A DNA stretch of 64,000 bases from Caenispirillum salinarum_A (GTDB taxonomy: Bacteria > Pseudomonadota > Alphaproteobacteria > Rhodospirillales > Rhodospirillaceae): the NCBI RefSeq assembly GCF_044803115.1, contig NZ_CP085224.1:1240001-1304000 (forward strand), written 5' to 3'. This document shows, in pieces, positions 10,701 to 20,200 of the stretch (position 1 is its first letter; each line of letters begins with the position of its first letter). The notes beneath the pieces were generated by a model. That model was not told the origin of the DNA, made no database searches, and saw nothing but the letters and a program-made list of their open reading frames with translations. Made by a program: the position numbers and the translations under genes.

Positions 10701-13700
10701 ACGAAAAAGCCGATCTGATGCTCCAGGTCCTCGTGCGTGCGGCCGGCGACGGGTGAGCCGACGGCGATGTCCTCCTGCCCCGTCCAGCGGTGCAGCAGGG
10801 CCTTCACGCCGGCGGTCAGCACCATGAACAGGCTTGCCCCGCGCGCCCGCGCCAGGCGGTGCAGCTTGCGGCCGAGATCGGCCGGAATGACATGCGGTGC
10901 CAAATCGCCGCCGAAGCCCTTCACGGCGGGGCGGGGAAGGTCCGTCGGCAGGGCCAGAGGCTCCGGCCCGCCGCCGGCCATCTGCTTGAGCCAGTAGTCG
11001 CGGTGCGCGCCCGCCCCGGCCACCCGGCGGTTCTGCCAGGCGGCGAAATCCTTGTACTGGACGGGCAGCGGCGGCAGGTCGCGGCCGTCATAAAGCGCCG
11101 TTAGCTCGGAAATCATCACCTGCCCCGACCACCCGTCGGAGACGATGTGGTGGATGCTGAACAGCAGCGCGTGGCGGTCCTGCCCCAGCTTCGCCACCGT
11201 TGCCCGCCACAGCGGCGCGGCCGCCAGGTCGAAGGGTGTGGCGGCATCCTTGCGCGAGAGCTTCCGCGCCGCCGCCACCGGATCGGCCTCGGCCGAGAGG
11301 TCGGTGACGGTCAGCGGCAGGGGCAGGGTGTCGGCATCGTGGATGCGCTGGCGCGGCTCGCCGCCGACGCGGTGGAAGCTGGTGCGCAGGGTTTCGTGCC
11401 GGGTCATGAGCGTGGCGAAGGCGGTGCGCAGGCGTTCGATATCCAGCGGGCCGGTCAGCACCACGGCCTCATGGATGGTGTAGGCGACCGGCGCCTCTTC
11501 CAACTGGTGCAACACCCACAGCCGCCGCTGGCTGTGGGACACCTCGTAATCCACCGCCGGCGGCACGGGCGCGATGACCGTGGCGGCGCGGCGTTCGCGG
11601 TCGGCCAGCAGGGCGGCCTGGGCGCGGAGCGTCGGGTGGCCGAAGACCTCCCGCAGGCTCATCTCCAGCCCCAGGCGCTTGTGCACGCGCGAGACCACCT
11701 GTGTCGCCTTCACAGAATGGCCGCCGAGTGCGAAGAAATCGTCGTCGCGTCCCACCTGGTCGACGCCCAGCACTTCGGCCCAGACGGCGGCCAGGGCGTG
11801 CTCGCTATCGGTCGCCGGAGCGACGTAGGCGCTGGCGCGGGCTTTCGCCATGGCCTCCGGCGCGGGAAGGCGCTTGCGGTCGATCTTGCCGTTGGGCGAC
11901 AGCGGGAATTCCCGCAACGACACCACATGGCTCGGGATCATGAAGTCGGGGAAGACCACCGACAGGTGGGCCCGAATGGTCTCCAGCGGCACGTCGGCGC
12001 GGCTGACGATGTAGGCGCACAGCACCTTGTCGCCGTCGGGCGCGGCGTGGGCGGTGACCAGCGCGTCCACCACCTCGGGCAGGGCGCGAAGCTGGCTTTC
12101 TATCTCGCCGGTCTCGATGCGGTTGCCGCGAATCTTCACCTGATGGTCGGCGCGGCCCAGCAGCACGAGGTTGCCCTCGGGCGTCCACTTGGCCAGGTCG
12201 CCGGTGCGGTAGAGCCGGCGGGAGGGATCGTCGGGGTGCGGGCGGAATTTCGCCGCCGTCAGGTCCGGGCGGTTCCAGTAGCCGATGGCGACGCCGTCGC
12301 CGGCCACGCACAACTCTCCGGGCACGCCGACGGGCTTGAGGTCGGTGTCGCCGCCGGTGCCCAGGATCAGCACTTCCGTGTTGTCGATGGGCGTGCCGAT
12401 GTGGATGGGCGGCGCATCGGCGATGGAGATGGTGCAGCCGACGGTCGCTTCCGTCGGGCCGTATTCGTTGTAGACGGTGACGTTGGGGCAGATGGTCTTC
12501 AGCGTCGCCACCTGTTTTTCCGTCAGTTCCTCCCCGCCGACGATGGCGACGCGGATGCCGGGCACCGGCGCGGGCTCCACCTGGCCCAGGATGGTGATGT
12601 GCGAGGGCGTCAGCTTCACGCCGTCCACCGGCGTCTCGGGGCGGAAGATGGCCGCAAGCTGGCGGTCCACGTCGTCGGACCGCAGGCAATGGACGGTGCG
12701 GCCGAGGAACAGCGGCACGAAGATGCTGGTCAGCGTCAGGTCGAAGGCCGGCGAGGTGAACAGCGCCATGGAGCCGCCGCCGTATCCTTCAAAATAGGTC
12801 CGCGCCGCCCAGCGCATGTAGTTGTGGAAGCTGCGGTGGCTGACCGCCACGCCCTTGGGCCGCCCGGTGGTGCCGGAGGTATAGATGATGTACGCCGCAT
12901 CCTCCGCCGTCACGGCCGCCGGCCCGGCCTCCGGCGCCCGGTCGGGCGCGGACATGCCGTGCTGGTGGCGGCGGCGCTGCTCTGCCGGCGGGGGCGGGGC
13001 GGCCTTGTCCACGGTCAGGATGGTGTCGTAGCGGAACCGCGAAAGCTCGCTCTCCACCGCCGCGATCTTGTCGCTGTGCGCAACCGCCGCAACACCGGGG
13101 ATCTCGAAGCGCAGGTCATCCAGGAACCCGCGCGCGATGAACAGCTCGTGCGACCAGTCCAGCTTGGTCTTCACCGCCGGGTCGGGGTTGGCCTGCTTGA
13201 AGGCCGTCAGGTCGTCGATCAGCGTCTGCTTGGCGTCCTGGTCCATCAGATCGCCCAGGAACACATGGCCCTTGGGCGCCATCAACGCCACGGCCTTCCT
13301 CAGCACGTCGCGGACGTAGTTGAGGCCGTTCAGGTTCTGGATGACGGAGTTGATGATGACCACGTCATAGCCGCCCGCCGCCCGCGCCTCGGTCGCCAGC
13401 CGGTCGATGGCATGGGCGGGCAGGGCGTGCAGGGTGATGTTGGTCAGCCCCAGCCGCGCGCGCTCGGCCTCGGTATGCCGCAGGATCGCGGGCGAAAGGT
13501 CGACGCCCGTGTAGTGCCCGCAGTGCGGGGCAAGGCGGAACATGGTGATGCCGGTGGAGCATCCTATCTCCAGCACCCGCGTCTTCGGCCCCAGCAGCGG
13601 GCGCACCTTGGCGTTCACGTTGGCGGCGTAATCGTCCATCACCGCGCGCGACAAGGGCTGCCCGTCGTAGGAGGACAGCCAGCCGCCGCCGGTGATGTCG

Positions 13701-14278
13701 TCCGATGCTTCCTCGCCCACGTAGGCCCACAGGTCGTCGCGCATCAGTTCCGACAGCGGTTCGGGCTCCTGCGCCGGGGTATCGCTGTCGACACACAGCA
13801 CATGGGCGAGCGCCGGGCACTCCCATTGCAGGCGGTTGGCCTCGCGCACGAAGCGTTTCTCGAACACCAGCAGGCCGGCGCCGGCGTCGCTCAGCATGTA
13901 GCGCAGGCGGTCCACCGGCAGGTCGGGATTGAGCGGCAGGTAGACGCATCCCGCCTTCAGGATGCCCAGGATCGCCGCCAGCATCTCGGCGGTGTTTTCC
14001 GTCAGCACGCCCACGGCGCGCGGCGCGGGCAGATCAAGCCCGGCGATGAAGCGCGCCATGGCCTCCGCCCGGGCGTCAAGCTCGGCATAGGTCCAGGCGC
14101 GGCCGTCGCTTTCCACCGCCACGGCGTCCGGCGCACGGCGGGCGGTCTCCGCCAGCAGGTCGGGCAGCAGCCGCGTCCGGTCGAAGTCGCGGGCGGTGCG
14201 GTTGAAGCCCGCCAGCGTGGCCTTGAGGGCGGCCCGGTCGTCGGCCTTGGCGACCAACTTGAAGTCGGAAATACGCAT
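7742..14278 (-). CDS. NRPS with methyltransferase-interrupted Asn module, A(MT)-T-C-A-T-TE
   Basis: 2178 residues. It begins directly with an adenylation domain and has no C domain of its own; the preceding gene ends in one. In this A domain a SAM methyltransferase (about residues 165-430, SAM motif LEIGCSTG near 236) sits between core motifs A2 (LKAGCVYLPLNP, near 107) and A3 (YTSGTTGRPKG, near 466). The hand-read code is DLTKIGEVGK, 9 of 10 to the Asn code DLTKLGEVGK. Then come a carrier (Ser855), a C domain (HHIVSDG near 1043), a second A domain with code DVQTVSQVVK and YGPSETHVVT, which resembles Pro activators (6 of 10 to DVQFIAHVVK), a carrier (Ser1894) and a C-terminal thioesterase (Ser2015 in GYSGG, His2149). 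The start ATG is one base after the previous stop. It probably adds a methylated Asn and a Pro-like residue and releases, possibly cyclises, the chain. Confidence 0.95.
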   Translation of the reverse strand: MRISDFKLVAKADDRAALKATLAGFNRTARDFDRTRLLPDLLAETARRAPDAVAVESDGRAWTYAELDARAEAMARFIAGLDLPAPRAVGVLTENTAEMLAAILGILKAGCVYLPLNPDLPVDRLRYMLSDAGAGLLVFEKRFVREANRLQWECPALAHVLCVDSDTPAQEPEPLSELMRDDLWAYVGEEASDDITGGGWLSSYDGQPLSRAVMDDYAANVNAKVRPLLGPKTRVLEIGCSTGITMFRLAPHCGHYTGVDLSPAILRHTEAERARLGLTNITLHALPAHAIDRLATEARAAGGYDVVIINSVIQNLNGLNYVRDVLRKAVALMAPKGHVFLGDLMDQDAKQTLIDDLTAFKQANPDPAVKTKLDWSHELFIARGFLDDLRFEIPGVAAVAHSDKIAAVESELSRFRYDTILTVDKAAPPPPAEQRRRHQHGMSAPDRAPEAGPAAVTAEDAAYIIYTSGTTGRPKGVAVSHRSFHNYMRWAARTYFEGYGGGSMALFTSPAFDLTLTSIFVPLFLGRTVHCLRSDDVDRQLAAIFRPETPVDGVKLTPSHITILGQVEPAPVPGIRVAIVGGEELTEKQVATLKTICPNVTVYNEYGPTEATVGCTISIADAPPIHIGTPIDNTEVLILGTGGDTDLKPVGVPGELCVAGDGVAIGYWNRPDLTAAKFRPHPDDPSRRLYRTGDLAKWTPEGNLVLLGRADHQVKIRGNRIETGEIESQLRALPEVVDALVTAHAAPDGDKVLCAYIVSRADVPLETIRAHLSVVFPDFMIPSHVVSLREFPLSPNGKIDRKRLPAPEAMAKARASAYVAPATDSEHALAAVWAEVLGVDQVGRDDDFFALGGHSVKATQVVSRVHKRLGLEMSLREVFGHPTLRAQAALLADRERRAATVIAPVPPAVDYEVSHSQRRLWVLHQLEEAPVAYTIHEAVVLTGPLDIERLRTAFATLMTRHETLRTSFHRVGGEPRQRIHDADTLPLPLTVTDLSAEADPVAAARKLSRKDAATPFDLAAAPLWRATVAKLGQDRHALLFSIHHIVSDGWSGQVMISELTALYDGRDLPPLPVQYKDFAAWQNRRVAGAGAHRDYWLKQMAGGGPEPLALPTDLPRPAVKGFGGDLAPHVIPADLGRKLHRLARARGASLFMVLTAGVKALLHRWTGQEDIAVGSPVAGRTHEDLEHQIGFFVNTLVLRDHVDSAAGFAALLDQVRATATDAFEHQIYPFDSLVDTLNLPRDTSRSPLFDVMVVLQDGATPQPLGADLAVESLEETAAVSRFDLTFHFAEDAGSGEILCGLEYSTELFHRDTAMRLWHRLTALLDAAVAEPETPLAALPLLPAEEAQTITARFVPGAEAAVPGLLEPFAAWVAEHPERPALVAEGETLSYAALDAASDALAARIAAVAPEGAAVGVLLPRGRLGLVAFLAVLKAGCAYMALDPAYPADRLRLMVDDAGVAALVNAPETADLATVPGVPVIDACEPAPVERFTPRGGDGTAYIVYTSGSTGRPKGVAGTAECLASLIAWQRGVIGDGLRQAQFAQAGFDVAVQELLYAVSSGGTLFVPAEDDRRDPARLTGFVAEHGLDLITLPYSALQILFAAPDAQPRLASLKHIVTSGEQPRITGALKGFLEARPEVVLHNQYGPSETHVVTAHSLSAAAGTLEPHPPIGRPVANVRAHILGPDGRPAPVGMPGELVIGGLAVARGYIGAASGETAARFVPEPGGDGGPAYRTGDRCLWRPDGTIEFLGRADDQVKIRGHRVETGEVEAALEALPEVAAAAVVAREVAGQAELAAYVTAAGTAPAPTSVRAALARRLPGHMVPATVTVLDALPLTASGKLNRRALPEPAPALAEGAEPPATETEATLIGLWETALGRSGFGAEAEFFALGGNSLRAVQLIVRVQEALGVEMPLLAVFQSPRLRDQARWIDERRAYADRHEARVMLELSGGEGRRLFALPPVLGYGSVFAPLAQAVGHPVAALDFIEAEDPLPAYAAALAEAQPDGPLLLFGYSGGGNLGFELTKHLEAQGRTVERLILLDTFRLDRTYDTPADERREAIERNLDYFADHIRRDAETRMLVDNPAIRSMLVRRMDAFLRWLDSVDNRGTVAAPIDLIEATDHTGDPRRAAWEQATTGRFTLHAGAGPHVDMLLPAHLEANAAVLRRILETVAAKVPS

Positions 14279-14279
14279 G

Positions 14280-17200
14280 TCAGAGCTTGATCCGGCTGCC
14301 GGCGCGACGGCGCCGGGTGGGCTTGGTGTCGATGTCCAGCGCCGACAGCGCCTTGTCGGGTGCGGCCAGGGCGTCGGTCAGCAGGGCGGTCAGGCGCTGC
14401 TGCCACAGGCGGATGCGCTCCGGCGCATAGAGGTCCGCGCGGTAGTCCAGGCGCAGGTCGAGCGCGCCTCCGGTGTCGATGAACTGGAACAGAAGATCGA
14501 AGGGCACCGCCTCCATGGGCAGGGGCAATTGCCGCAGCGTCAGCCCGCCCCACTCCAGCCGCAACTCGGACTCGTCGTGCAGGGCCACCAGGACGTCGGC
14601 GAGCGGCGCCCGGCTCCAGTCGCGCGGCAGGTCCAGGTCGGCGATCACCTGGTCCAGCGGGCAGGCTGCGTGGTCGAGCGCGGCCAGCGTGGTGCCGCGA
14701 ACCGCATCCACCAGCGCGCCGAAGCCCTGGGTGCCGTCCAGGTGGTCGCGCAGGATGACCGTGTTGACGAACAGGCCGTGGACGGGCTCCACGTCCGGGT
14801 GCACGCGGCCGGCCACCGGCGTGGCGACGCGCTGGTCGGTCTGCTCCGTCAGGCGGAACAGCAGGGCCTTCACCGCCGCCGTCAGCACCACGAAGGGTGT
14901 GGTGGCGCGCGCCGCCGCCATGGCCCGCACGCCCTCGGCCAGCGCGGACGGCAGCGAGAGGAATGCCGTGCGGCCGGGGTTGGCGCTTTGCTCGGGCCGG
15001 TCGTGGTCGGTCGGCAGGTCGAGCGCCGGCAGCGGTGCCGCCAGCGTCTTGCGCCAGAAGGCGCGGTCGCCGGCGTCGATGCCGCCGCCGTCCGCCTGCC
15101 AGGCGGCATAGTCCACATAGCGCAGCGTCGGCGCCGGTCCGGCCTCTCCGGCCTCGTAGATGCCCGCCACCTCGCGCAGCAGGGCCGCCAGCGACCAGCC
15201 GTCGGTGATGATGTGGTGGGCACTCAGGACCAGGCCGTGGCGGTTCTCGGCGAACGGCAGCAGGTGGGCCAGCCATTGCGTCGCGCATTCCAGCGGCCGC
15301 GGACTTGCGGCCAGTTGGCGGGCGTATTCGGTCAGCACCGTTTCCGGATCACCCTCGCCCGGCGTCTTGACCACGAAGGGCAGGCCGGGGCTGAGTTGCA
15401 CGATCTGGCGGGGCTCCCCGTCGCGCTCGGTGAAGCGCAGGCGCAGGGCATCGTGGCGCTTCTGGACGGCGGCGAAGGCGTCCCGCAGGCGGTCGACGTC
15501 CAGCGCGCCCTCGATCATCACCGCCACGGGCACCGCATAGACCACGGACTCGGGCTGCATCCGCTGGTGCATCCACATGCGGCGTTGTGCCGCCGAGAGG
15601 GGATAGTCCTCCCGCTCTCCGGCGGACGGAATGGCGGGCAGGGCCGGGCCTTCGGACGGGGCGTCGCGGCGACCGTCGATCAGGGCGGCCATGGCGGCGG
15701 GCGTCGGCGCGGCGAAGATATCCGCCAGCGCCAGACCGACGCCGAACGTCCGCTTGACGCGAAGGAGAAGCTGCGCGGCCTTCAGGCTGGTGCCGCCCAG
15801 TTCCAGGAATCCGTCGCCGGGGGCCACGGGGCGGCCCAACAGGTCCGACCACAGGGCGCAGAGGCGACCGGCGGTGTCGCCCTCGGCGGCATCGCAGGGA
15901 TCGGCCTCGGGCAGCGGCGTGCCCAGCACGCGGGCGGGATCGGCGCGGGCTTCGTCGGGGATGGCTGTGACCGGCACCAGATGGGCCGGCACCAGCGCCG
16001 GCGGCACAAGGTCGCGGGCGCTGGCGCGGATGTCGGCGAGCGTCGTGTCGTCCTCCAGCACCACCCAGGCGGTCGCGGCCTCGACGACGGCGTCCCGGCA
16101 CACCAGACGCAGGACGGCGGCCACATGGGCATCGGTGTCGGGTGCGGCGCCGTCCAGCCGCCCGTCGGCCCGCACGCGCACGCCGTCCACCACCGTTCCG
16201 GCAAGCGCCGTGGCGGGCGCGGGGTAAAGCGGCCGGTCGAAGACCACCCGGTCGCTGCGCGCCGCGTCCTCGGGGATCGCCGCCAGTGCGAGCGTGTGCC
16301 GCCCGTCCGCCGAACGCAGGGCTCCCAGGCGCTTCGCCGCACTCGGCCCGCGCCCGGCATGACCGGCCAGAAGCGGCGCACCGGAGACCAGCAGGACACG
16401 CACGTCGGCCAGGTCGGCGGCGTCGGGAAGCAGGTGTTCGGGCAGGTCGACGATGGTCGGCGGGCTGATCCGCCCCAGACAGGCGCCAGACAGCCACGCG
16501 GCGAGGATCATGTCGTCGGCCGGCGTCGCGGTGACGCGGATCACGTCGTCAGCCGTCAGCTCCAGCGCGTCGACGAGGGCACGAGCGGCGGCGGTGGTGG
16601 CGGCGTCCGCCTGCTCCAGTCGTTCACGGATGAAGGGGCTGAGGGCGAGGTCGTCAATCCTGCAGCCGGCCTCCAGCCCCGGCGGCACCGGCTCCTTTTC
16701 CGGCACCGGAAGTAGGGCCGGCGCCACGGCGGGCAGGGCTGACAGTGCCGTCTCCGGCGCCGCGGCGGCGGCCAGAAGCATCAGCCGCAGCGTCTCCAGC
16801 CAGGCCGCCACGGTGTCGGGCGCGAACAGGTCCTGGCGGTAGTCCAGGTCGAGCACCAGCTTGCGCGGCATGGCGAGCGCGTTGAGCGCCAAGTCGAACT
16901 TGGCGCGCGCGATGGGCGCCAGCTCGGGCTCGGCGGTCAGGCCCGCGAAGTCCGGCGCGGCGGCGACGCTGTCCAGGTTGAACATGGCCGACAGCGTCGG
17001 CACCGCCACGCCTTCCGCCGCCAGCGCCGCGAGGCTGACTTCCTGGTGTTCGTAGAGCGACGCCATGCTCTTGCGCACCGCCGCGATCAGGTCGGCGAAG
17101 GCGGTGTCCGGCGCGGCATCCACCACGGCGGGCAGCATGGTGGAACACTGCCCCGCCAGGCACGTCCGGTCCATGGCCGCCTGGCCCGAGACCGGCACGC

Positions 17201-20200
17201 CCACGGCGATCCGCTCCTGCCCCGTGAGGCGGGCGAGCACCCCCTGCCAGCCGGCCAGCAGCACCATGAACAGCGTCGCCTTGTGCCGGCCCGCCAGCTT
17301 GCGCACGGCGGCCAGGGCGTCTCCGTCCAGCGTCAGGGTCACGCGACCGCCGGTGAAGGTTGGGCGGCCGGTTTCCGGGTAGTCCACCGGCAGCGCGAGG
17401 ACGGGGGCCGGCGGGTCCAGGTGTTCCTTCCACCAATGGGCATTGGCGGCGCGCTTATTCCCGCGCCCGGCTTCCCATGCGATGAAGGCGCTGAACGGCG
17501 TCGGCTCGGGCAGGGCGGCGGCGGGGTCGGAGTACAGCTTTGCCACCTCGTCCAGCACCAGCGCGATGGACCATCCGTTGGTGACGATGTGGTGGCCGCA
17601 GAACAGCAGCCGCCAGTCCGTGCCGCCGACGCGCACCGCCACCAGCCGCCACAGCGGCCCGGCGTCGAAGCGGAAGGGCCGGCGGGCCTCGGCCTCCAGG
17701 CGCTCGGCCAGGGCGGCGTCGCGCTCGAACTCGTCCAGCCCGGTCAGGTCGATGACCTCCACCGTCGCATCCAGGTGGTCGGCGACGGTCTGGCCCGTGC
17801 CGTCCAGGGCGGTGATGCGCAGGGCCTCGTACCGGGCGACCACGGCCGCCAGCGCGGCGTCCAGGCGGTCCAGGTCCAGCGGGCCGGACAGCGTCAGCAG
17901 CGCCATCTCGTTGTACGCGAGGCTGGCGGCCGGCGTCGCCTGGGTGAGGAACCACAGCTCCTTCTGGCCGTCGGACAGCGCCAGCCGCCCGTCGGGGAGT
18001 GCGGCGGCCGGCGCGTCAGGAAAAGGGACGGCGGCAAGCGCCTCCTTCTTGTCGGCGACGGCCTTGGACGCGGGAGCCTTGCCCGGCGTCGGGGCGTCGG
18101 AGTCCGGCGCGCCCTGCGTCAGGTCCTTCAGCTCCGCCAGGTGCGGCAGACCGCGCCGCACGGTGTCTTCGTCCAGGCCGAAGTCGATGAGGCAGGTCAG
18201 TTCATCCACGCCGATCCGCTTGCAGGTCGCCACCACCTCGGCGCAGGTCTCCGGCGAGCCGATCAGCGACACGCCATCCAGGTAGCGGTCGACGGAGCGG
18301 TCCAGCATGGCCTCCACGTCGTTTTCATCGGCGGCATCCAGACCCATGCCCAGCGACCCCACAAGCTGCGACCGCAGGCCCCAGGCGCTGCGCAGGTACT
18401 TCTTGAGGGCCGGGCGGGCGAGGGCGCGGGCCTCTTCCGCGTCGGGCAGGACCAGCGTGTGCATCATCAGCGTCACGTAGCCCCGGCCGGGATGCCCGGC
18501 TTCCTTCCAGGCGGCGTGGTAGAGGCGGATGCGCTCGGCCAGGTCCTCGACGGACATGGTTTCCAGGTAGGTGAGCAGCGGCACGCCCTGGCGCCCGCAC
18601 AGGACGAAGGTGTCGGGGTTCTTGGGCGCGGTGAACCACAGCGGGATGTCGCCGTTCACCGGCTTGGGGAAGATTTCCACCGGCACCGGCTCGCCCTTGC
18701 CGCCGTTAAAGGTGACCGTCTCGCCGCGCCACAGGCGGCGCACGGTGTCCAGCATTTCCGGCAGGATCTCGTTGCGGCGGTCGAAGTTGTCGGGGGTGAA
18801 GACGAAGTCGTTGGGGTTCCAGCCCAGCGCCACGCCGATGTCCACGCGCCCGCCCGACATGCGGTCGATCATGGCCCAGTCCTCGGCATAGCGGACGGGG
18901 TGGTGGAGCAGGGTGACGGAACAGCCGGTGCGCAGGCGCACGCGCTCCGTCACCGCCACGATGGCGCCGCCGGCAACGGCCGGGTTGGGCGACAGGCCGC
19001 CGAAGGCGTGGAAGTGGCGCTCCGGCACCCAGATGGCCGCAAACCCATTGATGTCGGCGAACTTCGCGGCGTCCAGCAGGATGCGGTAGCCCTCTTCCCC
19101 GCCGTCCTCGGCCGAAGCGAAGCAGTACAGCGAGAAGTCGGTGCGCGTCCGCGCCATTTCCGCCGGGTCGGGCAGGGGCACGGAGACCTCGGTGCGGTGG
19201 ATGGTCTCGGGCGCCAGGTACTTGACGATGTCCGCCGGGGTGCGCTTGAGGCCCTTGCTCTCGGCTCTTGCGGGCGTTGCGGGCGCTGCGGGCAGGGCGG
19301 GGGCGTGGGCGGTCTTCGGCTGACCGCCGGCGGCATGGGCGCGGGGCAGGAAGCCGCCGGCGCGCAGGGCCTCCACGCTCTCCACCACGGCGCGGTAGAC
19401 GGCTTCGATGTCCTCGTCGGTGTGGGCGGTGGACAGGAAGCAGTTGCGCCCCTCCCACACGTAGATGCCGCGCGCGATCAGGTGGTAGAACAGAAGGTCG
19501 GCGTCGCCGCGCAGGAAGAACCTGAACAGCGAGCCGAAGTTCGCCACGCGGATGGCGACGTCGTTGTCTTCCATGAAGCGGTTGATGCGCGCGCACAGGT
19601 CGGATGTCTTGCGGTTCAGGCGCTCGTGCAGTTCCGGCCCCTCGGCCTTCAGGGTATCGAGCACCGCGCGCATGGCGGCCAGCACCAGCGGGTGGTGGCA
19701 GAAGGTGCCGGCGACGAAGGTGTTGCGCTTGGTCGGATAGCTGTCGTCGCCGTAGCGCCAGTAGCCGCCGTCCACCGCATCCATGAAGGCCGCCTTGCCG
19801 GCCACGAGGCCGACGGGCAGGCCGCCGCCGATCACCTTGCCGTAGGTCGCGAGGTCCGCGCGGACGCCGAACACGGCCTGGGCGCCACCGCTATGGACGC
19901 GGAAGCCCGACACGACCTCGTCGAAGATCAGGCAGGTGCCGGTCTGTTCGGTGATGGCGCGCAGCTCCTGCAGGAAGGCCTGCGGGCGCATGTCCGGGCG
20001 GCGGCTCTGCACCGGCTCCACCAGCACGCCCGCCAGCTCAGGCCCGTGGGTGCGGATGTAGTCCAGCGACGCCGGGTCGTCGTAGCGCAGCACCACGACG
20101 TCGTCGACCATGCTCTGCGGCGTGCCCGGAGAGCCCGGAACGGCGACGGGCTGGCCGTCCTTCTCCCGCCGCAGGGCCAGGATGCCGTCGAAGCTGCCGT

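Noticed and set aside
2716..12870. Repeated near-identical DNA (around CTTGGGCCGCCCGGTGGAGC) at several places in the synthetases
   Set aside because: These are the conserved A3 motifs (SGSTGRPKG) of separate adenylation domains, not mobile or regulatory repeats.
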